The notes beneath the pieces are model-generated. The model worked only from the letters and a program-made list of their open reading frames with translations, searched no databases and had not been told where the DNA came from. Made by a program: the position numbers and the translations under genes. Below, one piece after another: positions 44,608 through 53,878 of a stretch of DNA of 64,000 bases. Each line of letters opens with the position of its first letter. The first letter of the stretch is position 1. Source of the stretch: a beta proteobacterium AAP99 (GTDB lineage Bacteria; Pseudomonadota; Gammaproteobacteria; Burkholderiales; Burkholderiaceae_C); the NCBI GenBank assembly GCA_001295775.1, contig LJIA01000021.1, positions 1 through 64,000 of the forward strand, written 5' to 3'.

Positions 44608-46803
44608 ATGTCCGGATCGGAGCAGAGGGATGCGCCGGTCCGTGAACTTGCCTTGGTCATCGACGGCGTCGTGTGCGGCGCCTGCACGGTGGCCATCGGT
44701 GATCGCCTGCGAAGCCAATCGGGCGTCCGCAGCGTGCAGATCAATGCCCTGACGCGCCAGGCTCTGATCGAGTTCGAACCGTCACGCATCAGCGCGGCGC
44801 GAATATCCGAATTGATCGCGACGCTCGGGTACTCGCCGCGGGCATCGGATGCCCCGAGCCAGGAGCAGGCCCGCCGCACGATTCGGAAGGCTTTGCTCTG
44901 GCGCGCTGGCATCGCCTGGCTGGCCATGATGCAGATCATGATGTACGCATGGCCCGCATACCAGACTGCACCCGGAGAGCTTCTTCCTGATCATGCTTTC
45001 CTGCTGCGATGGGCGCAGTGGATTCTCAGTCTGCCGGTCATTCTTGTAGCGGCTTCGCCAATCCTAGGAGCGGCGTGGAGCGGTCTTCGCAGCCGCAGCA
45101 TCAATATGGACGTCACTGTCAGCGCAGCCATTGTGCTGACCTTCGTCGCGAGCACAGATGCAACCTTCAGTGGCAAGGGTGAGGTGTGGTTCGACAGTCT
45201 CTCGATGTTTGTTGCCCTTGTTCTGACGGTGCGCTATCTGCTCCTGCGCGGACAGCATGCGCTTGAGTCGCGTGTCGAGCGCCTGTCGAGCGTGGTTGCG
45301 GGTCAAGCCAAACGGATCGTGATTGATTCGACCGGTGCAGAACGTGTCGAATCAGTCGATACGGAGACGCTGCGAGAAGGCGACTTGGTTCTGGTCAGTG
45401 CCGGCGCCGTCGTTCCCGGCGACGGTCGCATCGAGGAAGGGCATTCGGCGTTGAACGAGTCGATCCTGACCGGTGAATCGATGCCGGTTGCTCGACAGTC
45501 GGGCGACCGGGTGCATGCAGGCACGGTGAACTTGTCGGCGCAGCTCCGGGTTCGCGTCGACGCGCTTGGTGCCTCCACGCGTGCTGCCGAGATTGCGACA
45601 CTCATGAGGCGCGTGTCTGCGGCTCGTCTCACGGCGATCGACCGCGCCGATCGTTGGGCGCCGTACTTTCTTGCCGGCGTGCTGCTGTGCGCCGCACTCG
45701 GGATGTTGTACTGGTGGCCATACGACACCGATCGTGCGATGAGTGTCGCAATTGCGGTGCTCATGGTGACTTGTCCATGTGCGCTGTCGCTGGCGACGCC
45801 CGCTGCCATGCTTGCGGCGGTCGGTCGCCTCGCGCGGTTGGGCGTCTACCTGCGCAAGCCTGCTGCACTCGTGCAGCTCGCAAGGGTCTCGCATGTCGTG
45901 TTCGACAAGACGGGCACACTCAGTGCAGATGCACTGCGCGTAGAGCGCGTGTTCCTCGCGCCCGGGATCACGTTGAGCTCATCTGAGGTACTGCAGATTG
46001 CCACCGCCCTAGAAGGGCAGGGGTTCCATCCGATCGCGTCCGCGCTCAGGCAGCATCCTGAGGTGCAGCGCGGCTTGCCCCGAGTCACCGAACAGCGGGA
46101 GATCCCCGGGGTTGGCGTCGAAGGCACGGTTGCCGGCCGCCGCTATCAGTTTGGCAAGCCGGCAGGTAGCTCCATTCTGCCGGGTGGGGGTGTGCACTGC
46201 GAGCTTCGGAACGAGCAAGGGCGTGTCGCATTGATCGAGTTCAGCGAGCGGATTCGGCCCGAGGCACTGGACACGGTAAGGGCCTTGAACCACGCGGGAC
46301 TTCACGTGTCGGTGCTCAGCGGTGACAGTCCCGAACAGACAAGGCGGCTCGCGCACGAACTCGGCGTCGATGGTGTGAGTGGCGGCTTGAGCGCAGAGGA
46401 CAAACTGGCCGAACTCCGGTCCCTGCAGCATCGCGGCCGAGTGGTGCTCGCTGTTGGCGATGGCCTGAATGACGGCCCCTTGCTCGCGGGCGCCGATGTC
46501 TCCGCGGCCTTGGTGACCGGCGCGCCGGCCACGCAGGCAACCGCGGACCTAGTCATCTTGGGAGAGCGGCTGTCGAGCATCGCAATGCTTCGCAAGACTG
46601 CGCAAACCACCATCCGGATCATTCACCAGAATCTTGTCTGGGCGCTTGCATACAACGTGGTCTGCGTTCCTCTTGCCGTGTGGGGCTGGATCAGCCCGGG
46701 ATGGGCCAGTGTTGGCATGGCAGCAAGTTCGTGGCTGGTGCTCGCCAATGCTTGGCGGATCTTGCGCATGCCGGCTGAGTCCAGAGCCACCGCGGAGACC
46801 TGA
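44608..46803 (+). CDS. ccoI: Copper-transporting P-type ATPase for cbb3 assembly
   Basis: CcoI/FixI family P1B ATPase, supplying copper for cytochrome cbb3 maturation. It has an N-terminal HMA domain with VCGACTVAI (CxxC), the membrane metal motif CPCALSLATPAA, the phosphorylation site VFDKTGTLSADAL, the actuator motif LTGESMPV and the hinge VGDGLNDGPLL. The ATG at 44608 (731 residues, AGGCAGG upstream) is preferred because the FNR box predicts transcription from about 44527; ATGs at 44527 or 44533 would add up to 27 residues but be leaderless or nearly so. ccoS follows after two bases. Confidence 0.93.
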   Translation: MSGSEQRDAPVRELALVIDGVVCGACTVAIGDRLRSQSGVRSVQINALTRQALIEFEPSRISAARISELIATLGYSPRASDAPSQEQARRTIRKALLWRAGIAWLAMMQIMMYAWPAYQTAPGELLPDHAFLLRWAQWILSLPVILVAASPILGAAWSGLRSRSINMDVTVSAAIVLTFVASTDATFSGKGEVWFDSLSMFVALVLTVRYLLLRGQHALESRVERLSSVVAGQAKRIVIDSTGAERVESVDTETLREGDLVLVSAGAVVPGDGRIEEGHSALNESILTGESMPVARQSGDRVHAGTVNLSAQLRVRVDALGASTRAAEIATLMRRVSAARLTAIDRADRWAPYFLAGVLLCAALGMLYWWPYDTDRAMSVAIAVLMVTCPCALSLATPAAMLAAVGRLARLGVYLRKPAALVQLARVSHVVFDKTGTLSADALRVERVFLAPGITLSSSEVLQIATALEGQGFHPIASALRQHPEVQRGLPRVTEQREIPGVGVEGTVAGRRYQFGKPAGSSILPGGGVHCELRNEQGRVALIEFSERIRPEALDTVRALNHAGLHVSVLSGDSPEQTRRLAHELGVDGVSGGLSAEDKLAELRSLQHRGRVVLAVGDGLNDGPLLAGADVSAALVTGAPATQATADLVILGERLSSIAMLRKTAQTTIRIIHQNLVWALAYNVVCVPLAVWGWISPGWASVGMAASSWLVLANAWRILRMPAESRATAET

Positions 46804-46805
46804 GC

Positions 46806-46994
46806 ATGGAGATCCTCTATCTGCTCATTCCGATGTCGGTTGCACTTGTGTTTGGTGTTGCAGCGTTGTTGGTCTGGGCTGTCGAAGGTGAACAGTTCGA
46901 TGATCTGGAGACCGTCGGTGCACAGCTCCTTGAGCTGAACAGCTCCGCAGAGGCTGAGACTGACGTGTGCGAACAAAGGTCGCAGGCCAATTGA
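46806..46994 (+). CDS. ccoS: Cytochrome cbb3 assembly protein CcoS
   Basis: 62-residue protein with one N-terminal membrane helix ([31 protein letters not shown] seen as its start) and the family pattern [12 protein letters not shown]. Involved in cofactor insertion into cbb3 oxidase. The tail ([17 protein letters not shown]) is longer than usual. It directly follows ccoI. Confidence 0.92.
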   Translation: MEILYLLIPMSVALVFGVAALLVWAVEGEQFDDLETVGAQLLELNSSAEAETDVCEQRSQAN

Positions 46995-47022
46995 GGACCT
47001 GCAGCTTCGACCACCCTCAGAG

Positions 47023-47036
47023 TTGACTTCAGTCAA
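47023..47036 (+). promoter_or_regulatory. FNR box before ccoN
   Basis: TTGACTTCAGTCAA has perfect TTGAC/GTCAA arms. An AAGAAT -10-like hexamer at 47059-47064 puts transcription near 47071, the class II distance. A long ORF frame begins with the TTG of this box; that is not taken as the ccoN start. Confidence 0.8.
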
Positions 47037-47088
47037 CGCAATCGAGCGCGACATCACGAAGAATGCCCCCACACACTGGGAGCAGACC

Positions 47089-48540
47089 TTGAACACAGTC
47101 CAACCTACCGCGGATCCTCACATGGGGTCGGGGGTCTACAACGACAAAGTCGTCATGCAGTTCGCCGTGATGACGATCGTCTGGGGCTTGGTGGGCATGC
47201 TGGTGGGCGTTGTGATCGCCGCACAGCTCGCCTGGCCGCAGCTCAACTTTGACATTCCGTGGCTGACCTACGGTCGCCTACGGCCGCTGCACACCAATGC
47301 AGTGATCTTTGCGTTCGGTGGCTGCGCGCTGTTCGCGGCGAGCTATTACGTCGTCCAGCGCACCTGCCATGTACGGCTGTTCTCGGACAAGCTCGCAGCG
47401 TTCACGTTCTGGGGCTGGCAGGCCATCATCGTTGCTGCAGCGGTGTCCCTGCCGCTGGGCTACACCTCTGGCAAGGAATATGCCGAACTGGAGTGGCCGA
47501 TCGACATTGCGATCACGCTGGTGTGGGTGGCGTATGCGGTGAACTTCTTCGGCACGTTGGCGGTGCGCAAGGTCAAGCACATTTATGTCGCCAACTGGTT
47601 CTTCGGTGCATTCATCCTGACGGTTGCGCTGCTGCATGTGGTGAACAGTGCGGCACTTCCGGCTGGTCCGATGAAGTCCTACTCGGCTTACGCGGGTGTG
47701 CAGGACGCGATGGTTCAGTGGTGGTACGGCCACAACGCCGTGGGCTTTTTCCTCACGGCGGGCTTTCTGGGGATCATGTACTACTTCATCCCCAAGCAAG
47801 CGAACCAGCCTGTGTATTCATATCGGCTGTCGATCGTGCACTTCTGGGCATTGATCTTCACCTACATGTGGGCTGGCCCGCATCATCTTCACTACACCGC
47901 ATTGCCTGACTGGACCCAGTCGCTGGGCATGGTGTTTTCGCTGATCCTGCTCGCACCGAGCTGGGGCGGCATGATCAACGGCATCATGACGCTGTCCGGG
48001 GCCTGGCACAAGCTGCGTGACGATCCTGTCCTGCGCTTCCTGATTGTGTCGGTGTCCTTCTACGGGATGAGCACGTTTGAAGGGCCGATGATGTCCATCA
48101 AGACCGTGAACGCGCTGTCGCACTACACGGACTGGACGGTCGGGCACGTGCATTCGGGCGCACTGGGCTGGGTGGGCATGGTATCGATGGGAGCCATGTA
48201 CTACCTGATCCCGCGCATGGTCGGCCGCACTGAAATGGCCAGCAAGGATCTCATCAGCCTGCACTTCTGGACGGCGACGATCGGCATCGTGCTCTACATC
48301 GCCGCAATGTGGATCGCCGGCGTGATGCAGGGGCTGATGTGGCGTGCGGTCAATGAAGATGGCACGTTGACCTACACCTTCGTGGAGAGCGTGAAGGCCA
48401 CCTTCCCGTTCTATGTCGTGCGTCTGCTCGGTGGTGTGCTCTACCTCTCCGGCATGGTGCTCATGGCTGTGAACGTGTGGATGACGATCAGCGGCCGCAA
48501 GCGTGAGGTTGTTGCCATCCCTGCGCCTGCGCACGCCTGA
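47089..48540 (+). CDS. ccoN: Cytochrome cbb3 oxidase subunit I
   Basis: Catalytic heme-copper subunit with about 12 membrane helices, reducing oxygen at low concentration. Histidine ligand regions are visible ([61 protein letters not shown]). The start is uncertain: TTG at 47089, with GGGAG seven bases upstream, gives 483 residues and begins NTVQPTADP after the initiator; ATG at 47122 is another option. The earlier TTG at 47023 lies in the FNR box, upstream of the predicted transcript start. Confidence 0.93.
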   Translation: MNTVQPTADPHMGSGVYNDKVVMQFAVMTIVWGLVGMLVGVVIAAQLAWPQLNFDIPWLTYGRLRPLHTNAVIFAFGGCALFAASYYVVQRTCHVRLFSDKLAAFTFWGWQAIIVAAAVSLPLGYTSGKEYAELEWPIDIAITLVWVAYAVNFFGTLAVRKVKHIYVANWFFGAFILTVALLHVVNSAALPAGPMKSYSAYAGVQDAMVQWWYGHNAVGFFLTAGFLGIMYYFIPKQANQPVYSYRLSIVHFWALIFTYMWAGPHHLHYTALPDWTQSLGMVFSLILLAPSWGGMINGIMTLSGAWHKLRDDPVLRFLIVSVSFYGMSTFEGPMMSIKTVNALSHYTDWTVGHVHSGALGWVGMVSMGAMYYLIPRMVGRTEMASKDLISLHFWTATIGIVLYIAAMWIAGVMQGLMWRAVNEDGTLTYTFVESVKATFPFYVVRLLGGVLYLSGMVLMAVNVWMTISGRKREVVAIPAPAHA

Positions 48541-48554
48541 ATCCGGGGGAAATC

Positions 48555-49163
48555 ATGAGCATGTTCAACCACGAAAAGATCGAAACCTCGAACGTCCTGC
48601 TGATCGTCCTGATCCTGTTGGTCGTGGCCATCGGCGGCTTGGTCGAGATTGTTCCGCTGTTCTTTCAGCGCTCCACTACGGAGCCGGTGGCCGGCCTCAA
48701 GCCCTACACCGCGCTGCAGGTGGTCGGGCGGGACATCTACATCCGAGAGGGTTGCTACAACTGCCATTCGCAGATGATCCGGCCGTTCCGTGCTGAGACG
48801 CTGCGCTATGGGCACTACTCGGTCGCTGGCGAGTTTGTCTACGACCATCCCTTCCAGTGGGGCAGCAAGCGTACGGGTCCGGATCTCGCTCGAGTCGGCG
48901 GTCGGTACAGCGATGAGTGGCACAAGATCCATCTCATCAATCCGCGCGATCTTGTCCCCGAGTCCAACATGCCCGCCTACCCTTGGCTCGCGCGCAATCC
49001 TGCCGATGCGGGCTCTGTGGCCGCACACATGACCACACTGAGAAGGTTGGGCGCCCCCTACTCGGATGAAGAAATCAAGAAGGCCAAGGACGAAGTCGCG
49101 GGCAAGACCGAGATGGACGCGTTGGTGGCCTATCTGCAGGTTCTCGGCACATCGGTGAAGTGA
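48555..49163 (+). CDS. ccoO: Cytochrome cbb3 oxidase subunit II (mono-heme)
   Basis: 202-residue membrane-anchored cytochrome c. The N-terminal helix ([19 protein letters not shown]) is followed by the heme motif [13 protein letters not shown] and the axial methionine region [11 protein letters not shown]. Passes electrons from CcoP to CcoN. Second gene of the ccoNOQP transcript, 14 bp after ccoN. Confidence 0.96.
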   Translation: MSMFNHEKIETSNVLLIVLILLVVAIGGLVEIVPLFFQRSTTEPVAGLKPYTALQVVGRDIYIREGCYNCHSQMIRPFRAETLRYGHYSVAGEFVYDHPFQWGSKRTGPDLARVGGRYSDEWHKIHLINPRDLVPESNMPAYPWLARNPADAGSVAAHMTTLRRLGAPYSDEEIKKAKDEVAGKTEMDALVAYLQVLGTSVK

Positions 49164-49172
49164 GGGCACATC

Positions 49173-49373
49173 ATGGACTTCAATACCTACGCCAGTTTGT
49201 TCACGGTGCTGTGCTTCAGCCTCTTCGTTGCGCTGCTGATCTGGAATTTCCTGCCAAGCCGGCGCGAGCGCCTTGATCGCTATGCACGCGCCGTGCTTGA
49301 GGACGAGAGTTCGACCAGCGCTTCTCGACCGGTGCCACGCATGGCAGCAAGTACCCAGGGAGAACAACAATGA
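49173..49373 (+). CDS. ccoQ: Cytochrome cbb3 oxidase subunit CcoQ
   Basis: 66-residue protein with one membrane helix (ASLFTVLCFSLFVALLIWNF) and a basic, soluble C-terminal part. Stabilises the cbb3 complex. Its stop overlaps the ccoP start (ATGA). Confidence 0.9.
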   Translation: MDFNTYASLFTVLCFSLFVALLIWNFLPSRRERLDRYARAVLEDESSTSASRPVPRMAASTQGEQQ

Positions 49374-50299
49374 GTGACTTCGTTTCCGGCTTCTGGGGCA
49401 TTGCGATTGCGCTGGCGACGGTGCTCGGTATTGCCGCTTGCTTCTTGCTGCTGATGTTCAGCTCGCGCGTCAAGAAGATGGCTGATGACAATTCGACGGG
49501 CCATGTCTGGGATGGCGATCTCAAGGAACTGAACAATCCTCTGCCACGCTGGTGGGTCGGGCTGTTCATCATCACGCTCGTGTTTTCGATCGCCTACCTC
49601 TACTACTACCCAGGTCTCGGTGTGCATGACGGCAGCCTGAAGTGGAGTCAGTCCGGCGCCTACAAGGCCGAGATCGTGGCGGCAGAGCAGCGCCTTGCGC
49701 CCCTCTACGACGGGTTTCTGAAGCAGACCTCGGAGCAGCTCCAGCAGGACCCCAAGGCCATGGCCATCGCTGAACGGCTGTTTCTCAATAACTGTGCCCA
49801 GTGTCACGGCTCGGATGCCCGAGGCGCCCAGGGCTTCCCAAATTTGGCGGACGCCGACTGGCTTTGGGGTGGCAGCCCGGAAGCTGTGCGCGTGACGATT
49901 GCTGAGGGTCGCAAGGGGCTCATGCCTCCCATGGGCGCCGCGGTGGGCACGGATGAGGACATCACCGATCTGGCGAAGTATGTTCAGTCTCTGGCAGGCA
50001 GGCCGGGCGACGAGCTGGCAATCGCTCGTGGCAAGGGCAAGTGGATGTCGGCCGGGTGCGTCGGCTGCCACGGTGCGGACGGCAAAGGCAATACCGCCCT
50101 TGGCGCGCCCAATCTCACCGACAACACCTGGATCTACGGCGGGTCGCTGGACAGCATCTTCTACACGATCAAGAACGGTCGGCAGAACGCGATGCCCGCC
50201 TGGGCGAGTCGCTTGAGCAAGCCGCAGATCGAGGTGCTGACCGCCTACGTGATAAAGCTCTCGGGTGGCGGCAGCCGCCAGTCTGTTGCTGCACGTTGA
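49370..50299 (+). CDS. ccoP: Cytochrome cbb3 oxidase subunit III (di-heme)
   Basis: 309 residues with two N-terminal hydrophobic segments and two heme c motifs, NCAQCHGSDARG near residue 141 and GCVGCHGADGKG near residue 230, each with a downstream axial methionine (LMPPMGAAVG; NAMPAWASRL). Receives electrons from soluble cytochrome c or the bc1 complex. The TGA overlaps the ccoG ATG. Confidence 0.96.
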   Translation: MSDFVSGFWGIAIALATVLGIAACFLLLMFSSRVKKMADDNSTGHVWDGDLKELNNPLPRWWVGLFIITLVFSIAYLYYYPGLGVHDGSLKWSQSGAYKAEIVAAEQRLAPLYDGFLKQTSEQLQQDPKAMAIAERLFLNNCAQCHGSDARGAQGFPNLADADWLWGGSPEAVRVTIAEGRKGLMPPMGAAVGTDEDITDLAKYVQSLAGRPGDELAIARGKGKWMSAGCVGCHGADGKGNTALGAPNLTDNTWIYGGSLDSIFYTIKNGRQNAMPAWASRLSKPQIEVLTAYVIKLSGGGSRQSVAAR

Positions 50300-51777
50300 T
50301 GAGTGAGGGATTGATCGAAGCCACGCAGCCCGGTTCGGCGGGCGCCGAGGAATCACCTGCAGTCTTGGGCGGCGCCGTGCCACCCAAGGAGCAGGTGATC
50401 TGGCTTTACGAAGCGCGGCAGAAGATCTATCCGCGCGCCGTACACGGCTGGTTCGTGCGATGGCGCGTACTTCTGATTGCCCTGACCCAGCTGGTGTTCT
50501 ACGGAGCACCCTGGCTGCTGTGGAATGACCGGCCAGCGCTTCTCTTTGATCTGGCGACGCGGAGGTTCTACCTGTTCGGCTACGTGTTCTGGCCCCAGGA
50601 CTTCATCTATCTCACAGGGTTGCTGGTCGTTTGTGCCTATGCGCTGTTCTTCTTTACGGCGGTCGCCGGCCGCTTGTGGTGCGGCTATGCCTGCCCGCAG
50701 ACTGTGTACACGGAGATGTTCATGTACATCGAGCGGTGGGTCGAGGGGGATGCCAATGCACGGCGCAAACTCGACGCCGCTCCCTGGAGCCTGAGCAAGG
50801 CCTGGCGCAAGGTTGCAAAGCAGAGCCTTTGGATCACACTGGCGTTATGGACCGGTGTCAGCTTCGTTGGGTACTTCGTCCCGATTCGTGAGATTGTTGC
50901 CTCGATCGTCACGCTGACGATCGGGGGATGGGCGCTTTTCTGGGTGCTGTTCTACGCATTCGCGACCTGGGGCAACGCCGGCTTCATGCGGGAACAGGTC
51001 TGCAAGTACATGTGCCCGTACGCGCGCTTCCAGAGCGCGATGCTTGACAAGCACTCGCTGATCATCACCTACGACTCAACGCGGGGTGAGCCACGCGGTT
51101 CTCGCAGCCGCAAGGTGGATCCCAAGCAAGCCGGCCTCGGCGATTGCATCGACTGCGGCTTGTGTGTGGCGGTTTGCCCAACAGGCATTGATATCCGCAA
51201 AGGTCTTCAGTATGAGTGCATCGGCTGTGCCGGCTGCATCGATGTCTGCAATGAAGTGATGAAGAAGATGAACTATGAGCCTGGCCTGATCCGCTACGCC
51301 ACTGAGCACGCGATGACCAGCCGACGCTTCGGCGCCGAGATGTGGCGCCATGTCTTCCGCATGCGTACCGTGGTCTACGGCTCGATTCTTGTCTTGCTGG
51401 TTCTCGCTCTTGGATGGGGGCTGGCAAATCGCACCAGCTTCAAGGTCGACGTCGTGCGTGACCGCAACGCCTTGGCACGGGTCAATGGCGACGGCTCGAT
51501 CGAGAACGTGTACCGCCTGCAGATCATGAACACCGCCGAGCGACCGCGCGCGTTTCTGGTGGATGTCGCCGGCTTGCCGGGGATCGAAATCAGTAGCGAT
51601 TCGCGGTTCGACATGCTCGCAGCGCAGACAAAGTTTCATCCTGTCCGCCTGCGCTTGCCGGAAGGCAGCCTGAAGGCAGTCAGTCCGGGCTCGCACGCCA
51701 TCCTGTTCACGATCCGAAGCGCAGACGGGTCAGAGCAGGTGACAGAGAAGGCCGTGTTCTACGTGGCGCGCCCCTGA
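50299..51777 (+). CDS. ccoG: Cytochrome cbb3 accessory protein CcoG
   Basis: 492-residue RdxA/FixG family membrane protein. It has several helices, a WCGYACPQTVYTE motif and two ferredoxin-type clusters (CIDCGLCVAVCPTGIDIRKG and CIGCAGCIDVCNEV), then a periplasmic immunoglobulin-like C-terminus. Proposed to reduce Cu(II) for delivery to cbb3. The start overlaps the ccoP stop (ATGA), implying coupling. Confidence 0.94.
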   Translation: MSEGLIEATQPGSAGAEESPAVLGGAVPPKEQVIWLYEARQKIYPRAVHGWFVRWRVLLIALTQLVFYGAPWLLWNDRPALLFDLATRRFYLFGYVFWPQDFIYLTGLLVVCAYALFFFTAVAGRLWCGYACPQTVYTEMFMYIERWVEGDANARRKLDAAPWSLSKAWRKVAKQSLWITLALWTGVSFVGYFVPIREIVASIVTLTIGGWALFWVLFYAFATWGNAGFMREQVCKYMCPYARFQSAMLDKHSLIITYDSTRGEPRGSRSRKVDPKQAGLGDCIDCGLCVAVCPTGIDIRKGLQYECIGCAGCIDVCNEVMKKMNYEPGLIRYATEHAMTSRRFGAEMWRHVFRMRTVVYGSILVLLVLALGWGLANRTSFKVDVVRDRNALARVNGDGSIENVYRLQIMNTAERPRAFLVDVAGLPGIEISSDSRFDMLAAQTKFHPVRLRLPEGSLKAVSPGSHAILFTIRSADGSEQVTEKAVFYVARP

Positions 51778-51813
51778 GCCGGGCCATGCCGATTGAAATT
51801 GAAGGAGCAACAC

Positions 51814-52362
51814 ATGAATCGAGGAAGCGCAGCGCAGCGCGCCCCTTGGCGCGAGCCCTATGTATGGATGGTGGCCGGCATCCCCGTGCTGGCGATCTGT
51901 CTTGGCATCGTCATGCTGACCGTCGCCAAGACCGGTGCGGACTCGCTGGTGGATGACAACTATTACAAGCGTGGAGTCGAGATCAACAAGGACACCACTG
52001 CCCGCCTGCGCGCTACCCAGCTCCGAATGGGGATCTTCGTGACTCAACGGCCTGACGGCGTCTGCGCGCACCTCCAAGGTGAATCACTACCTGCTGCGAG
52101 CGAGGTTCTGAGCTTGCGCTTCGCACACATTGCGCGTCGTGAGTTGGACTACGCCCTTTCCCTGACAGCGGACGCGAGCGGGCGTTGCTCCGTCGGCGCA
52201 ACTGACACCGGGCTACAGTCCCGAACCTATTGGGCGCCTGCGGCCGTGATTCAGCGTGGCCAGTGGTCTGCGAGCCTCGCCGCGCAGGACTGGCACCTGA
52301 CGCGCAGGGCGGGGCCCGTCGACGGTCAGGTCCTGGAGATCGACTCACTTGCCAACCGTTGA
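51814..52362 (+). CDS. ccoH: FixH/CcoH family assembly protein
   Basis: 182 residues: one N-terminal membrane helix (VWMVAGIPVLAICLGIVMLTVA) followed by DNYYKRGVEINKD, the FixH signature, and a periplasmic domain. Needed for assembly or stability of cbb3 oxidase. GAAGGAG precedes the ATG at 51814. Confidence 0.88.
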   Translation: MNRGSAAQRAPWREPYVWMVAGIPVLAICLGIVMLTVAKTGADSLVDDNYYKRGVEINKDTTARLRATQLRMGIFVTQRPDGVCAHLQGESLPAASEVLSLRFAHIARRELDYALSLTADASGRCSVGATDTGLQSRTYWAPAAVIQRGQWSASLAAQDWHLTRRAGPVDGQVLEIDSLANR

Positions 52363-52369
52363 GCAGGCC

Positions 52370-52672
52370 ATGGGCAGCGAGTCCTCAGGTATCGAAGGCG
52401 TGCCGGGCACGCTTGCGGAGGAAGTGGCGGATACGTCACTCGTTCGGCGGCGCGTACTCATGGGCGCGGTGCTCTGGCCGTCGTTCGTAGCGGCCAGTGT
52501 CCTTGAAGGGCTGACCTTCTTGATGGTGGATCCGCTGGACGTGCACTGGCTCGGTCACGATCTTGCCCTCGGGCGCACAGCCATCTACTCGCTCGTGTTC
52601 CTGATGTATTGGGCTGCTTGTGCGATGAGTTCCCTGGGCGGCATCCTTGTCATGCGTCGCCTGCAGCCCTGA
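52370..52672 (+). CDS. Small two-helix membrane protein in cco operon
   Basis: 100 residues with a hydrophilic acidic N-terminus and two membrane segments (VLWPSFVAASVLEGLTFLMV and TAIYSLVFLMYWAACAMSSL). It begins seven bases after ccoH, with AGCAGG before the ATG. I do not recognise a named family. Its position at the end of the cbb3 operon suggests a role in oxidase assembly or metal handling; this is inference. Confidence 0.65.
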   Translation: MGSESSGIEGVPGTLAEEVADTSLVRRRVLMGAVLWPSFVAASVLEGLTFLMVDPLDVHWLGHDLALGRTAIYSLVFLMYWAACAMSSLGGILVMRRLQP

Positions 52673-52728
52673 ACCTGCGGCGCTCGTCGCCAAAGCGCCA
52701 GGTGCTAGCCGATGGCTCGCGCGGTCAT

Positions 52729-52757
52729 GAAAAAGCCCCGCTCGCATGGCGGGGCTT
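52729..52757 (-). terminator. Terminator of fnr (minus strand), possibly bidirectional
   Basis: AAGCCCCG (52733-52740) and CGGGGCTT (52750-52757) with a nine-base loop. On the minus strand a run of five T follows, giving a good terminator for fnr; on the plus strand only two T follow, so it would weakly stop the cco transcript. Confidence 0.8.
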
Positions 52758-52776
52758 CAATCGGCGCGCAGGGTCT

Positions 52777-53583
52777 TCAGTGTGCCGTTGCTGCCTCGGC
52801 GCTGAACAGGCTGCGCAGGCCATCGGCGTCAAGAATCTTGACGTGGCGCTGCTTGACCTCAATGAGGCCTTCGTCCTGAAAACGCGAGAACGTGCGACTC
52901 ACGGTCTCCAGCTTCAGGCCAAGATAGCTACCGATCTCCTCGCGCGTCATGCGCAGTACCAGCTCGGTTGACGAGAAGCCTCGTGCCTTCAGACGCTGCG
53001 TCAGATTGATCAGAAATGCCGCCAGACGTTCCTCCGCGCGCATGGTACCGAGCAGCATCATCACGCCGTTCTCGCGCACGATCTCGCGACTCATCACCCG
53101 GTGCAACTGCCGCTGCAGACCATTGACCTCGCGGCTGAGCGTCTCCAGCTGCGAGAAGGGCATCACGCACACCTCGGAGTCTTCCAGCGCAACTGCGTCC
53201 ACCGTGTGCCGCTCGGTGCCGATGCCATCCATCCCCAGCAGCTCGCCGGCCATCAGGAAGCCGGTGACTTGCTCGCGCCCGTCGGGGCTGGCCACCTGCG
53301 CCTTGAAGAAGCCGTAACGGATGGCGTAGATGGCATTGAAGTCATCACCGCTGCGATAGAGCGCCTGTCCGCGTGCGATGCGGCGGCGTTGGTTGACCAC
53401 GGCTTCGACCTTGCCGAGGTCTTCTCGTGACAGCCCCGTGGGCAGACACATCTCGCGCAGGTTGCAGCTCGAGCACGCCACATGGCTCGCGCTGGTTGTG
53501 TGGGATGGCACTGCCTGGTTCGGACAGGCATCGGTGTGCTCCGCCAGAACAGCGGCAGAGCTGCGTTCGCTTTGCTTGTACAT
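52777..53583 (-). CDS. fnr: FNR/ANR-type oxygen-sensing regulator
   Basis: 268-residue CRP-family activator. The [4Fe-4S] ligands are present: an N-terminal CSSCNLREMC cluster (with an extra cysteine at DACPNQ) and the central cysteine in SEVCVMPF. The C-terminal helix-turn-helix IGSYLGLKLETVSRTFSRFQ has the E--SR residues that read TTGAT half-sites. It should activate the three FNR boxes found around it. A box at 53694-53707, with TAAATT placed as a -10, implies autoregulation. It diverges from hemN. Confidence 0.95.
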   Translation of the reverse strand: MYKQSERSSAAVLAEHTDACPNQAVPSHTTSASHVACSSCNLREMCLPTGLSREDLGKVEAVVNQRRRIARGQALYRSGDDFNAIYAIRYGFFKAQVASPDGREQVTGFLMAGELLGMDGIGTERHTVDAVALEDSEVCVMPFSQLETLSREVNGLQRQLHRVMSREIVRENGVMMLLGTMRAEERLAAFLINLTQRLKARGFSSTELVLRMTREEIGSYLGLKLETVSRTFSRFQDEGLIEVKQRHVKILDADGLRSLFSAEAATAH

Positions 53584-53693
53584 AGACCCTCCTGCGTGGT
53601 CGGACGCGGCTCTTTCCGGCCGGGCTGTTCAGCTCTCAGGCTGATGACCCAAATCGTCCTGACTCCAATTTACCGATCGGTCCTTACGAGGCC

Positions 53694-53707
53694 TTGACGT
53701 GAGTCAA
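53694..53707. promoter_or_regulatory. FNR box between fnr and hemN
   Basis: TTGACGTGAGTCAA, perfect TTGAC/GTCAA arms. Toward fnr, a TAAATT -10-like hexamer (53672-53667, minus strand) lies at the class II distance, giving a leader of about 76 nt. Toward hemN the -10 is weaker. Confidence 0.75.
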
Positions 53708-53878
53708 CGTCGCATCGACTCCGTAGTGGCACATTGAACCGAGGTCCTTCTTCCGTGGATCAAGCGTAGATCAGTGCAATCGCAGGTCAACGATTGATCT
53801 TTGGGCGTGCTGCGGCAAGTCGTCGCGGCCCGATGACCGACCTTGACGTTCGCACCTCTCACCCGGATTGATCCTCTG

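Noticed and set aside
47023-47088. N-terminal extension of ccoN from a TTG at 47023
   Set aside because: The TTG is part of the FNR box and lies upstream of the predicted transcription start; the extension does not look like the family.
53841-53860. TTGACGTTCG before hemN as another FNR box
   Set aside because: Only one arm matches; no GTCAA or ATCAA follows at the right spacing.
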